A DNA stretch of 64,000 nucleotides from VXPQ01 sp965116435 (GCA_965116435.1 OZ220686.1:2604001-2668000); one strand, 5' to 3'; counted from the stretch's first letter, positions 50,727-59,822 are shown. The notes: generated from the sequence alone by a model not told the origin. Numbers and translations are program-made.

Positions 50727-52144
50727 CCGGCGGTTCTATTCCTTGTCTGCTCTCGGAGGCGGCCCGCCGCGCTCCCCTCGAAACGGCGCTGTGGTCTCCC
50801 GGCGGTGCGATGTCGTACGGCGAACTGGACGCGCTCGTGTCGGGAACGGCCCGCCGCCTGGCGGAAAAAGGCGTGGAACCGGGCGCTCGCGTGGCGCTTA
50901 CCGTGAGCCGGAGCGTGGAGGCGGTCGTTGTGTTGCTCGCCGTCCTGCGGGCCGGGGCCGTGGCTTGCCCCCTTTCGATGCGCCTCCCGGGGGCCTCGTT
51001 GCTTGCGCAATGCCGCAGCCTGAACGTATCCCTTGCGGTCAGCAGCCGCCCGCTCAAGGCGTCGGTGGGGCCGAAAGACCTGATTGCGCGGAGCGGGCGC
51101 CCACGTTCCGGGGCCGCGCCGCCCATCTCCAGAGACGCGCCCGCCACGATTGTGTTTACGTCCGGTTCGTCCGGCGCGGCCCGCCCCGCGCTGCATACGT
51201 ACGGAAATCATTATTTCAGTGCGCTGGGGGCGCAGGAAAACATGCCGCTGGTCTGCGGAGATCGCTGGCTTTTGTCGCTGCCGCTTTGGCATGTGGGAGG
51301 CCTTGCAATTCTTTTTCGCTGCCTGCTGGGCGCCGCCACGGTGGTGCTTCCCGATCCGTCGGAGCCGCTTGCCGAATCCGTCCGAAGGGCGACCCATGCG
51401 TCCATGGTGTCCACCCAACTTCGGCGCCTCCTGCGCGAACGAAGCCCGGCTCCGGTCTGGCCACAGAAAGCGTTGCTACTCGGAGGCGGCCCCGTTCCGC
51501 CGGTGTTGATCGACGAGGCCCTGCGCCGCGGCGTGCCCGTGCACGCCAGCTACGGCCTGACGGAGATGGCTTCGCAAGTTACGGCCACGCCTGCCGGCGG
51601 CGGGAGGGAGGACTTGCGCACGTCGGGTCGGGTGCTTGCCTGGCGGGAACTCCGCTGCGACGACGAGGGACAGATCATGGTGCGGGGACGCACGCGCTTC
51701 GCCGGATATGTCGAAGGAGCAGGGCTTGTGCGCTCGTTCGACGAGGAGGGATGGTTTGCGACGGGGGACCTGGGCGCACTGGATGCGTTGGGAAGGCTTG
51801 TCGTTCGGGGACGCCGGGATCATATGCTGGTGTCGGGGGGCGAAAATATATTGCCGGAGGAAATCGAAGCGGCGCTGGCGGGCGCGGAAGGCGTCGAGCG
51901 GGTTGCGGTGGTGGGGGCGCCGGACAAGGAATACGGTCAGCGCCCGGTCGCTTTTGTCGAAACCGCGGATGGAGCTATCGATATATCCCGGTTGCGCGAG
52001 GCCGTGGAATCCGCGTTGCCCCGGTTCATGATGCCCGACGCCTTTTACCCGTGGCCGTCCGATCTTGCCGCGTCGGGCTTCAAGCCGGACCGTCGTGCGC
52101 TGGCGCGCCGCGCCGAAGCGCTGCGGGCGCAGGATCTATCATAA
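50714..52144 (+). CDS. menE: o-Succinylbenzoate-CoA ligase
   Basis: An acyl-adenylate enzyme activating o-succinylbenzoate with ATP and CoA. 476 residues, with the P-loop-like FTSGSSGAARPA (~149-160), LPLWHVGGLAILFR, ASYGLTEMASQVTATP (A5 region), GDLGALDALGRLVVRGRRDHMLVSGGENI (A7-A8 hinge) and a C-terminal Lys after LAASGFKPDRR. ATG 50714 lies inside the menA 3' end. Last gene of the menFDBAE run; menC and menH are absent from the window. Confidence 0.93.
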   Translation: MDHVAGGSIPCLLSEAARRAPLETALWSPGGAMSYGELDALVSGTARRLAEKGVEPGARVALTVSRSVEAVVVLLAVLRAGAVACPLSMRLPGASLLAQCRSLNVSLAVSSRPLKASVGPKDLIARSGRPRSGAAPPISRDAPATIVFTSGSSGAARPALHTYGNHYFSALGAQENMPLVCGDRWLLSLPLWHVGGLAILFRCLLGAATVVLPDPSEPLAESVRRATHASMVSTQLRRLLRERSPAPVWPQKALLLGGGPVPPVLIDEALRRGVPVHASYGLTEMASQVTATPAGGGREDLRTSGRVLAWRELRCDDEGQIMVRGRTRFAGYVEGAGLVRSFDEEGWFATGDLGALDALGRLVVRGRRDHMLVSGGENILPEEIEAALAGAEGVERVAVVGAPDKEYGQRPVAFVETADGAIDISRLREAVESALPRFMMPDAFYPWPSDLAASGFKPDRRALARRAEALRAQDLS

Positions 52145-52334
52145 GCATTATCAACCCCGCATGCGCCTGCCCGCCGTTTCGAGCCGGCAGCGCCGGGAAT
52201 ACGCGGTCGCGGAACTGCCGCAACGAGGATGTCCTTGAGACCATGCGTGCGAACCCATCGCTCCGGCGTGCGTAAACGTACAGGGTTTTTCCAATCTTTT
52301 TGCGTACCCCCTCTCGTTTGTTGTCGCTGCGTCC

Positions 52335-52919
52335 ATGCCCTGGAAATCGAACCTCGTTTTGTGGTTGTGCGCAGGCATGCTGGCTGCGTGCGGGCGTCCC
52401 GCCGCGCCGCCCGCCGCCATGCAGGACATTCGTTCCGAGGCGGACCCCGTGCAGGAAAGTTGGGGCGCGGCGTATTACGTAACAGAAACGACGCCCGGCG
52501 ACTCCGCCTCCCGCCCGCGCCTGACGATGCGCGCAGACCATATGGCGACGTTTGAGGCGGGGGACAGCACATGGACGGTATTGCAGAGCGATGCGTCCGC
52601 AAGCCGCGTGACCGTGCTGTTGTACGACGAAGCCGGAGATTCTTCCGCTACGGTTTGGGCCGACCGGATTACCCTGCTCGACAACAAAAGGCGCTTCGAG
52701 GCTACGGGCAACGTAGAGGTTCGGGCGCGCGGCGACAAGGCGCTATGGAGCGAACATCTGGTCTGGTTCGAGCGTGATCAGGCCCTCCGTACGCCCGGAT
52801 TCGTCCGCATCGCTACCCCGGACGAACAGGTGCAGGGCTATGCGCTGGAAGCAGACGAGCGCCTCGACGAATACACGCTGCGCAGGATGACAGGCCGGGT
52901 GACCGTGCACGAAGAATGA
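52335..52919 (+). CDS. lptC: LPS export component LptC (lipoprotein-type)
   Basis: A periplasmic bridge factor for lipopolysaccharide transport. 194 residues. The N-terminus has a hydrophobic segment ending LAAC (Cys ~20), so it is probably a lipoprotein as in Bacteroidota-type LptC. The OstA/LptC-like beta-jellyroll includes TMRADHMATFEAGDSTW, VWADRITLLDNKRRFEATGNVEVR and WSEHLVWFERDQALRTPGFVRI. It overlaps the OstA-like gene by 4 bases (ATGA), forming a transport operon with lptB. Confidence 0.85.
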   Translation: MPWKSNLVLWLCAGMLAACGRPAAPPAAMQDIRSEADPVQESWGAAYYVTETTPGDSASRPRLTMRADHMATFEAGDSTWTVLQSDASASRVTVLLYDEAGDSSATVWADRITLLDNKRRFEATGNVEVRARGDKALWSEHLVWFERDQALRTPGFVRIATPDEQVQGYALEADERLDEYTLRRMTGRVTVHEE

Positions 52920-54418
52920 GCGCTATCCTCCGTTCTGTGGCATATCGTCTGGCGATGGGCCTGTGCCTTGGCGCCGGCGCAGCCTTCCCGCTCCATGCGC
53001 AGGAAACCGACGCCGTCCGTTCGCAGGAAGTGGACGTACGCGCCGACTTGCTGGAGGGCGGCGAAGCGCAGGGCGAACGCATTCGCCGTCTTGTAGGGAA
53101 CGTGCGCTTGCAGCAGGAGGGCACGCGCTTGCGGGCGCGGCGGGCGGTGCAGTTTCCGGAACGCCGGGAAATCCTGTTTACGGGCGATGTGCTGGTGATT
53201 GAACGCGGGGACACGCTGCGCGCCGATACGGTGTTGTACAACAGCCGGGACAAGACCGGACATGCGCGCGGAGGGCTTCGCCTTTCCGACGGGGACGTGT
53301 TGCTCGAAGCGCCTTCCGGCCTGTATTTCACCCGTTCGAAACAAGCCCGATTTTCGGAAGGCGTTACCCTGACGGACCGCGCCGCCGTGCTGACCAGCAT
53401 GGCTGGGGAATATTTTTCGGACGAAAAACGGGCCGATTTCTACGGGAATGTGGTGTTGACGCAGGAAAACGGCTTTTTGCGGGCGGATACGGTGACGTAC
53501 CACCGGGATACAGACATTTCCATCGCCGTCGGCAACGTGTTCGTCGAACGGATCGACACGACCGGGCAGGCCGGCGCCCCGCGGCAGGTGGTGCGTTCGT
53601 TGCTTTTCGGGGATCGGGCGTACAACGAGGACAGCACTGGCTACAGCCGCATGGACGGCGAACCCCTGTTGCTACGGATTCGGGAGGATTCGACGGCCGC
53701 CCCGGATACGTTGATGGTGCGCGCCCGCATCATCGAGTCGTCCCGGCGGGATTCGCTGGAGCGGCTGGTGGCGATCGATGCGGTGCGCATGCTGCACGGC
53801 GCCCTTACGGCGGTGGCGGACTCGGTGGTGTATGACCGGGTGACCGCGACCGGAAGCGACGGAGAGAACATGCAGCGCACCGTAGCCTGGTTTTTCGACT
53901 GCCCCCTTGCCTGGCTCGAGGACAATCAGGTACGCGGAGATACGTTACAGCTTATCGGGCGCGGCGAAACGATAGACAGCCTGCGCGTGCTGGGGAATGC
54001 CTTTGCCGCCCGCGAGGATTCCGCGTCGGGACGGGTGCACCAGTTGCGCGGCAAACAGATGGTCGCGGTGTTCGAACGCGATTCCCTGCGGGTGCTTTCG
54101 GCGAGTCCGCAAGCCGAGGCCATTCATTTCAGAACCGGCGAGGAGGGTGTGCCCGAGGGCGCCGTGCGTATGTCCGCAGACCGCATTGCGATGTCGTTTC
54201 GGGCGGGAGATATGGACCGGCTCGAAGCGATCCGCGACACGGAAGGCGTATATTATGCAGAAGATATTTTGCCCGACTCGCTTGCGCTGGACGGCTTTTT
54301 ATGGCTTCCCGAACGACGTCCATTGAAACGGGAATTTCTCCAGCGCGTCGAAGAGTTCATGCGCGAGGACCTGCTGCCTCCCGCCGCCCCGGCGTTGCTT
54401 CCGGAACTCGTGGATTGA
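52916..54418 (+). CDS. OstA-like (LptA/LptD-type) periplasmic transport protein
   Basis: A 500-residue exported protein: signal peptide residues ~1-22 (AFPLHAQE), then repeated LptA-like strands (RRLVGNVRLQQEGTRLRARRAV, LFTGDVLVIERGDTLRADTVLYN, FYGNVVLTQENGFLRADTVTYH), the OstA-like_N arrangement common in Bacteroidota, followed by further jellyroll-like repeats. Likely forms the periplasmic LPS bridge; it is too short for an LptD outer-membrane barrel. The final TGA lies inside a repeat-family end (54410-54429). Confidence 0.82.
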   Translation: MSAILRSVAYRLAMGLCLGAGAAFPLHAQETDAVRSQEVDVRADLLEGGEAQGERIRRLVGNVRLQQEGTRLRARRAVQFPERREILFTGDVLVIERGDTLRADTVLYNSRDKTGHARGGLRLSDGDVLLEAPSGLYFTRSKQARFSEGVTLTDRAAVLTSMAGEYFSDEKRADFYGNVVLTQENGFLRADTVTYHRDTDISIAVGNVFVERIDTTGQAGAPRQVVRSLLFGDRAYNEDSTGYSRMDGEPLLLRIREDSTAAPDTLMVRARIIESSRRDSLERLVAIDAVRMLHGALTAVADSVVYDRVTATGSDGENMQRTVAWFFDCPLAWLEDNQVRGDTLQLIGRGETIDSLRVLGNAFAAREDSASGRVHQLRGKQMVAVFERDSLRVLSASPQAEAIHFRTGEEGVPEGAVRMSADRIAMSFRAGDMDRLEAIRDTEGVYYAEDILPDSLALDGFLWLPERRPLKREFLQRVEEFMREDLLPPAAPALLPELVD

Positions 54419-54429
54419 TCAGTGCATCC
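54410..54429. repeat. Isolated right end of palindromic repeat at OstA-like gene stop
   Basis: GTGGATTGATCAGTGCATCC equals the right terminus of copy B except for one missing T. The TGA stop codon of the OstA-like gene is formed within it, and the lptB ATG follows 9 bases later. Confidence 0.65.
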
Positions 54430-54438
54430 CTATCTATT

Positions 54439-55200
54439 ATGGCGCTTGCCGACGACCCTGTGCCTCCCGTGACGCTCCGCGCCGAGCGCCTCACGAAGCG
54501 ATACAAGAAGCGCATCGTAGTGGATGACGTGAGCATCCATGTTTCGCAGGGCGAAATCGTGGGGCTGCTGGGGCCGAACGGAGCCGGAAAAACGACCACG
54601 TTTCATATGATCGTGGGCATGACGCGGCCCAATGCGGGCCGGATTTATGTGGGGGACCAGGACATTACGTCCATGCCGATGTACAAAAGGGCCCGCCTCG
54701 GTCTGGGCTACCTGGCCCAGGAAGCGTCCATTTTCTCCAAACTTTCCGTAGAGGATAATCTGCATGCCGTGCTGGAATTTCAGGGCGTCGGGCGGGACGA
54801 GCGCCATGCCCGGGTCGATGCGCTGATCGCCGAGTTTGGCCTGGAGCGCGTACGCCGTTCGAGAGGGTATGCCTTGTCGGGAGGAGAGCGTCGCCGCACC
54901 GAGATCGTTCGGGCGATGGCCATCGAGCCGAAATTCTTTTTGCTGGACGAACCGTTTGCGGGCGTGGACCCTATCGCCGTCGAGGATATCCAGGCTGTGG
55001 TGGCCAGCCTGAAAGAGCGGGGCATTGGCGTGCTTATAACGGACCACAACGTGCACGAAACCCTTGCCATTACGGATCGCGCCTGCTTGCTGTACGAGGG
55101 ACGCATTCTGAAACAGGGCACGGCCGAGGCGCTTGTGCACGATCCCGAAGTCCGCGAACGGTATCTTGGGGAGAAATTTACGCTCGAACGGTATCGGTAA
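54439..55200 (+). CDS. lptB: LPS export ABC transporter ATP-binding protein
   Basis: The ATPase of the LptBFG extractor. 253 residues from ATG 54439. Walker A GPNGAGKTTT (~50-59), the LptB-type stretch GLGYLAQEASIFSKLSVEDN, signature YALSGGERRR, Walker B FLLDEPFAGVDP, and TDHNVHETLAITDRA. Frame extension upstream overlaps the OstA-like gene and is a shadow. lptF/lptG are not in the window. Confidence 0.95.
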   Translation: MALADDPVPPVTLRAERLTKRYKKRIVVDDVSIHVSQGEIVGLLGPNGAGKTTTFHMIVGMTRPNAGRIYVGDQDITSMPMYKRARLGLGYLAQEASIFSKLSVEDNLHAVLEFQGVGRDERHARVDALIAEFGLERVRRSRGYALSGGERRRTEIVRAMAIEPKFFLLDEPFAGVDPIAVEDIQAVVASLKERGIGVLITDHNVHETLAITDRACLLYEGRILKQGTAEALVHDPEVRERYLGEKFTLERYR

Positions 55201-55364
55201 CGCCGGGTCGCCTTCGGTTTTTGTCGATGTATTCGCAATATATTCGAAATATTCAGAAAAAAGGCCGCATGAAACCGGGCATACGCCATGCGGCGTTTAC
55301 ACCATAGTCATAATACATCATAAGGCGGATCGCCCGCCTGTGTTCACCTTACGACACTCGTTCC

Positions 55365-56417
55365 ATGATCGTAGTTTTTCGGCCAGGCTCGGAAGAAAGC
55401 CAGATTCAGGACGTGATCAAACGCCTGAATCAATACGGATTCGACGTACATCGCTCCAGCGGGATAAACCAGACCGTGCTGGGAGCCATTGGCGTGAAGC
55501 CCGAATTCGATCCCCGGAATATCCGGGTGATGCAGGGCGTCGCGGAGGTGTACCGGGTCACGGAGCCGTACAAATTCGCCAGCAGGTCCTGGAAAAGGCA
55601 AAACACCGTCATTGATGTGGGGGGCGTGTCCATCGGTGGCGAAGAAGTGGTGGTCATGGCGGGCCCTTGTTCCGTCGAGGACGAACGACAGATTCATGAC
55701 ACCGCGGCGCATGTGGCTGCTTGCGGCGCGACGTTTTTGCGCGCCGGGGCGTTCAAGCCGCGCACATCCCCCTATTCTTTTCAGGGACTGGGAGAGCAGG
55801 GACTGAAATGGCTGCAAGCCGCCGCTGCCGGGCATGGCCTCAAGACCATTACCGAAGTGATGGAGATCGGCCACATCGATCTGGTGGCCCGGTATGCGGA
55901 CATTTTGCAGATTGGCGCGCGCAACATGCAAAATTTCCCGTTGCTCAAGGAGGTAGGGAAACTCCGGAAGCCCGTGTTCCTGAAGCGCGGCCCCTCGGCC
56001 ATGATCGACGAATGGCTCATGAGCGCCGAATATGTGCTTTCCGAGGGCAATGCGCAGGTCATGCTGTGCGAGCGCGGTATCCGCACGTTTGAAACGTATA
56101 CGCGCAATACGCTGGATTTGTCGGCGGTGCCGGTTATCAAAAAGCGCAGCCACCTCCCGATCCTTGTCGATCCAAGCCATGGCACGGGGATTCGCGGCAA
56201 GGTGATTCCCATGGCGCGCGCGGCGGTGGCGTCCGGGGCCGACGGGGTCATGGTAGAGGTGCATCCGAATCCCGATCAGGCGAAGAGCGATGGCCCGCAA
56301 TCGCTTTATTTCGAGCAGTTCGTCGATTTGATGGCGCAGATTCGGCTGATTGCCCGGGCCATCGGGCGGGTGGTCCGGGATGTGCCCGATCCGGCTCAGC
56401 GCGCCGAAGAGGTATGA
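55365..56417 (+). CDS. aroF: 3-deoxy-7-phosphoheptulonate synthase (DAHP synthase, type I-beta)
   Basis: First step of the shikimate pathway: PEP plus erythrose 4-phosphate. 350 residues. The N-terminal ferredoxin-like/ACT-like domain (~1-70, MIVVFRPGSEESQIQDVIKRL) is typical of Thermotoga-type I-beta enzymes and mediates aromatic feedback. The TIM barrel has AGPCSVED, KPRTSPYSFQGLG, FLKRGPSAM, CERGIRTFETYTRNTLD and VDPSHGTG. It supplies chorismate for the men genes and aromatic amino acids. Overlaps prfA by 4 bases (ATGA). Confidence 0.95.
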   Translation: MIVVFRPGSEESQIQDVIKRLNQYGFDVHRSSGINQTVLGAIGVKPEFDPRNIRVMQGVAEVYRVTEPYKFASRSWKRQNTVIDVGGVSIGGEEVVVMAGPCSVEDERQIHDTAAHVAACGATFLRAGAFKPRTSPYSFQGLGEQGLKWLQAAAAGHGLKTITEVMEIGHIDLVARYADILQIGARNMQNFPLLKEVGKLRKPVFLKRGPSAMIDEWLMSAEYVLSEGNAQVMLCERGIRTFETYTRNTLDLSAVPVIKKRSHLPILVDPSHGTGIRGKVIPMARAAVASGADGVMVEVHPNPDQAKSDGPQSLYFEQFVDLMAQIRLIARAIGRVVRDVPDPAQRAEEV

Positions 56418-57490
56418 TTCGTATAGAGACGCTTCAGGAAATCAAGGATCGGTTTGAGGAGATCGACCTTCTGATGTCCCGGGAGGAGGTGGCTACCGAT
56501 CCGCACCGCCTGCGGGAATTGGGCCGGGAACGCACGACCCTCGAGGGAGTGGTCCAGGCCATCCGTGCGTACGAGCGAACGATCTCGGAACAGGACGACT
56601 TGCGCGCCATGCTGGCGGAAGAGTCGGTGGGGGAGCTGGCGGATATGGCCCGCGCCGAACTGGAAACCATAGAGGCGGCGTTGCCCGCCATTGAGGCCGA
56701 ATTGCGCCTTAAAATGGTTCCGAAAGACCCCGAAGACGCCCGGGATGCGATCGTTGAGATTCGGGCGGGAACTGGAGGGGACGAAGCCGGACTTTTTGCC
56801 GGAGACCTGTACCGGATGTATCAGAAATTCGCGGAAGGGTGCGGATGGAAGGTGGAGGTTATGCATGTATCTTCGGGCGCCAAGGGCGGTTTCAAGGAAA
56901 TTGTGTTGTCGATTCGGGGGAAAGATGTGTTTGGCTTCATGAAATTCGAGAGCGGCGTGCATCGCGTGCAGCGCGTGCCGGTTACGGAATCTTCCGGGCG
57001 GTTGCATACGTCTGCCGCCACGGTTGCGGTGCTTCCCGAAGCGGAAGAGATTGATGTGCGCCTCCATCCAAACGAGGTCAAGGTGGACGTGTACCGTTCC
57101 AGCGGTCCTGGCGGGCAGTCGGTCAATACGACGGATTCGGCGGTTCGGCTCACGCATATTCCCACTGGCCTCGTGGTGACGTGCCAGGACGAAAAAAGTC
57201 AGCACAAGAACAAGGACAAGGCGCTTCGGGTGTTGCGTTCCCGGCTCTACGAGCAGGAAATGGAAAAGCGCCGGGAGCAGCGCAGCGAAGTGCGCCGGTC
57301 CATGGTGGGCTCCGGCGATCGTTCCGCCAAGATTCGAACCTATAATTTTCCGCAAGATCGCGTTACGGATCACCGCCTGGAAGGAAGCGACAAAAATCAC
57401 CCGCTCCATAAAGTGATGGACGGAGCGCTCAAGGAGGTTATTACGGCGTTGCAGACGGCGGACAGTATGGCGCAGCTCGCCGGATCGTAG
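56414..57490 (+). CDS. prfA: Peptide chain release factor 1
   Basis: Recognises UAA/UAG and triggers peptidyl-tRNA hydrolysis. 358 residues: an N-terminal coiled-coil domain, AGTGGDEAGLFAGDLYRMY, and the GGQ loop in SSGPGGQSVNTTDSAVRLTH (~229-247) whose Gln is methylated by PrmC in most bacteria. RF1-type KMVPKDPEDARDA and C-terminal IRTYNFPQDRVTDHR. Full length. Coupled to aroF. Confidence 0.96.
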   Translation: MIRIETLQEIKDRFEEIDLLMSREEVATDPHRLRELGRERTTLEGVVQAIRAYERTISEQDDLRAMLAEESVGELADMARAELETIEAALPAIEAELRLKMVPKDPEDARDAIVEIRAGTGGDEAGLFAGDLYRMYQKFAEGCGWKVEVMHVSSGAKGGFKEIVLSIRGKDVFGFMKFESGVHRVQRVPVTESSGRLHTSAATVAVLPEAEEIDVRLHPNEVKVDVYRSSGPGGQSVNTTDSAVRLTHIPTGLVVTCQDEKSQHKNKDKALRVLRSRLYEQEMEKRREQRSEVRRSMVGSGDRSAKIRTYNFPQDRVTDHRLEGSDKNHPLHKVMDGALKEVITALQTADSMAQLAGS

Positions 57491-57583
57491 CGCAGCGCAC
57501 CCGTGCGGATCCATCGAACGTTTTTTTCGTTTATTTGGGTTCTGTCCGTTACGAACACGTTATTCAGGCGTACGCCACCATTC

Positions 57584-58171
57584 ATGTTGCCGGAACCCGC
57601 GCCGATACAGGAAATCGATGTGCTGGAGGAAATTCTCGTCCTGGCGGCCCGGGACGAACATGTCCGCTATGCGCCGGAGATCAGCCACCTTATCGAAGAG
57701 GCCGCGGCGGCGAGGGGCACCGGCATCGCCAAGCGTAGCGCGGACTACGTGCGGGCGAAAATAAAAGAAGGCAAGGCGGTGATTGCGCTCGCCGACGACC
57801 GTTTGGCCGGATTTTGCTACATCGAGAGTTGGGAACACGGAAAGTATGTGGCCAATTCCGGCCTCATCGTGGCGCCCGATTTTCGCAATATGGGTCTGGC
57901 GAAGAGGATCAAGCGGCGGATTTTCGAGTTGTCGCGCGAAAAATACCCGGACGCCCGTATTTTCGGCATTACCACGAGTTTGCCCGTGATGAAGATCAAT
58001 TCCGAGCTCGGGTACAAACCGGTTACGTTTTCGGAATTGACGGACGATGATGTGTTCTGGTCTGGATGCCAGAGTTGCCCCAATTACGATGTGCTTATGC
58101 GCACCCGGCGCAAAATGTGTCTTTGCACCGGCATGCTGTACGATCCCAAGCAGAACAAGGCCAGCGATTAG
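57584..58171 (+). CDS. GNAT-family N-acetyltransferase
   Basis: A 195-residue protein from ATG 57584 (MLPEPAPIQEIDVLEEILVL); upstream codons look non-coding. The acetyl-CoA fold is visible in GKAVIALADDRLAGFCYIES, NSGLIVAPDFRNMGLAKRIKRRIFEL (acetyl-CoA pyrophosphate loop) and FGITTSLPVMKINSELGYKPV. The tail SCPNYDVLMRTRRKMCLCTGMLYDP is characteristic of a Bacteroidota GNAT group that often adjoins arginine genes (acyl-glutamate formation). No arg gene is near here, so the substrate stays open. Confidence 0.8.
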   Translation: MLPEPAPIQEIDVLEEILVLAARDEHVRYAPEISHLIEEAAAARGTGIAKRSADYVRAKIKEGKAVIALADDRLAGFCYIESWEHGKYVANSGLIVAPDFRNMGLAKRIKRRIFELSREKYPDARIFGITTSLPVMKINSELGYKPVTFSELTDDDVFWSGCQSCPNYDVLMRTRRKMCLCTGMLYDPKQNKASD

Positions 58172-58335
58172 CGCAGCGCATTCGGGAACGTTGTTGCGTT
58201 TCGGCGATATAACGCCCCTTATTTTCATGCCGGTTTCTGGCCATAGCCTTCTTTTGGAGGGCTTCAAGGCGCGGAAAGCGGCGTAATCCCTGCTCGCCGC
58301 AAGCGCGGCGGGCCAGATTCAGTCCATAGGGAGAC

Positions 58336-59103
58336 ATGCCTGAAAACACCTACGAAATCACGTATATCGTCAACAGCGTGTTGAACGAAGACCAGATTCG
58401 GAATCTGGTCAACCGGGTCACGAAGTTCATTGAGAAGGAGGGCGGCGACATCATTGAAGTAGACGAGTGGGGCGCGCAGCGCCTTTCGTATGCTATCGCC
58501 AAAAAGCGCACCGGGTATTACGTGAACGCCTATTTCAAGGCCAAGGGCGACCTGATTGCCAATCTTGAACGCGCGCTTACTCTTGAGGACGACATCCTTC
58601 GGTACCTCACGCTGAAAATGGATGCGCCCATGCTTCGGCATTACGCGAAGCAGAAGGAGGAAAAGGCGCTCGAGGAGGCAGAAGCGGCGAACGAATCCGC
58701 GGCGGCCCCGTCGGAGGAGCCGGTTTCCGTCCCCGAGCCAGCGACCGCTTCGCCTGCTCCAGAGGCGGCCCCGCCCGCCACCCCCGCCGAGGCCGCTCCG
58801 CCCGCCAAGGCCGCTTCACCAGATGCGCCCACCGAGGCCGCCCCCGCCAAGGCTGCTTCACCAGCTACGCCTGCCGAGGCTGCTCCGTCCGCCAAGGCCG
58901 TTCAGCCGGACACGCCTGCCGAGGCTGCTCCGTCCGCGAAGGCCGTTCAGCCGGACACGCCCACCGAGGCCGCCCCGTCGGACGCACCTGCCGAGGCCGT
59001 TCAACCGGATCCTCCCGCCGAGGCGCCCCGGTCCGAGACTCCCGAGGAGGCTACTCCGCCCGAGACGCCCGTTGAGACGCCCCGGCCTGCCGAGCCGGCG
59101 TAA
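58336..59103 (+). CDS. rpsF: 30S ribosomal protein S6 with long Ala/Pro-rich extension
   Basis: Residues ~1-100 are standard S6 (YEITYIVNSVLNEDQIRNLV, EWGAQRLSYAIAKKRTGYYV, EDDILRYLTLKMD). S6 usually ends after about 95-135 residues. Here a further ~150 residues continue as Ala/Pro/Glu repeats (PAEAAPSAKAVQPDT type). They are encoded in part by near-perfect 45-bp tandem repeats (58867 onward). Low-complexity, probably disordered and surface-exposed. It heads the conserved rpsF-rpsR-rplI group. Confidence 0.95.
   Translation: MPENTYEITYIVNSVLNEDQIRNLVNRVTKFIEKEGGDIIEVDEWGAQRLSYAIAKKRTGYYVNAYFKAKGDLIANLERALTLEDDILRYLTLKMDAPMLRHYAKQKEEKALEEAEAANESAAAPSEEPVSVPEPATASPAPEAAPPATPAEAAPPAKAASPDAPTEAAPAKAASPATPAEAAPSAKAVQPDTPAEAAPSAKAVQPDTPTEAAPSDAPAEAVQPDPPAEAPRSETPEEATPPETPVETPRPAEPA
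58867..58981. repeat. 45-bp tandem repeat inside rpsF
   Basis: Units at 58867-58911 and 58912-58956 differ at one base; a third, more diverged unit follows to about 58981. They encode the 15-residue repeat TPAEAAPSAKAVQPD. Related, older units lie upstream. Copy number may vary between strains. Confidence 0.85.
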
Positions 59104-59144
59104 CCATTCCAGACACAGATTTCAGCACATTGACAGGATAGGCC

Positions 59145-59354
59145 ATGACCGAACCTCATGTGGACCTTGGAAAGATTGAGTATGTCGATTACAAGGATAT
59201 CGAGTTCCTGAAGCGCTATCTCAACGAGCAGGGCAAAATCATGCCCCGCCGCCTTACGGGAACGCCCCAGAAATTCCAGCGCAAGCTTACGCGGGCCGTC
59301 AAACGCGCACGTCACCTTGCCTTGCTGCCTTTTGTGGCAGATAATGTTCGATAG
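59145..59354 (+). CDS. rpsR: 30S ribosomal protein S18
   Basis: A small S18 of 69 residues with the conserved core VDYKDIEFLKRYLNEQGKIMPRRLTG and KFQRKLTRAVKRARHLALLPF, which binds beside S6 on 16S rRNA. It lies 41 bases after rpsF and 15 before rplI. No Zn-type Cys is present (C- form). Confidence 0.96.
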   Translation: MTEPHVDLGKIEYVDYKDIEFLKRYLNEQGKIMPRRLTGTPQKFQRKLTRAVKRARHLALLPFVADNVR

Positions 59355-59369
59355 CAGCGAACTACCGCC

Positions 59370-59822
59370 ATGAAAATTTTACTATTGCAAGACGTAGACA
59401 ACCTTGGTCACAAGGGGGACATCGTAACGGTCCGGGACGGCTATGGCCGCAATTACCTGATTCCGGGCCGCATGGCGGTCCTCGCTTCGGATTCCGTGGT
59501 GCGTCATCAACAGGAGCTCGTTCGCCAGCGCGCACGAAAAATCGCCCAGGAGATCGGGGATGCCGAGCGCGTCAAGGAGCAGCTGGAGGCCGCCAAGGTC
59601 GTCATTGCGGCGAAAGTCGGTCAGGAAAACCGGATTTTCGGGACCGTCACCCCGACACAGATCGCGGAAGCGCTCGGTCAGCAGGGGTTTCGGATCAATC
59701 GGAAGCATATCGTGCCCGATGAAGACATCCGCATGCTTGGCGTGTATACCGCTACCGTCAAGGTGCACAAGGACGTTTCGGCCAGCCTGAAAGTCGAGGT
59801 AGTTGCCGAGGCGGAAGCGTAG
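59370..59822 (+). CDS. rplI: 50S ribosomal protein L9
   Basis: 150 residues, full length. The N-terminal 23S-binding domain has KILLLQDVDNLGHKGDIVTVRDGYGRNYLIP, then a connecting helix (~45-75) and a C-terminal domain with NRIFGTVTPTQIAEAL. Third gene of the rpsF-rpsR-rplI block. Confidence 0.96.
   Translation: MKILLLQDVDNLGHKGDIVTVRDGYGRNYLIPGRMAVLASDSVVRHQQELVRQRARKIAQEIGDAERVKEQLEAAKVVIAAKVGQENRIFGTVTPTQIAEALGQQGFRINRKHIVPDEDIRMLGVYTATVKVHKDVSASLKVEVVAEAEA

Noticed and set aside
55269..55310. Short ORF before aroF as an aromatic amino-acid attenuator leader
   Set aside because: The 12-codon product has only one Phe and no Trp/Tyr run, and no alternative hairpins with a T-run are evident.
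58780..59060. CRISPR-like periodicity
   Set aside because: The repeats are in frame, encode Ala/Pro-rich protein, have no unique spacers and are part of rpsF.
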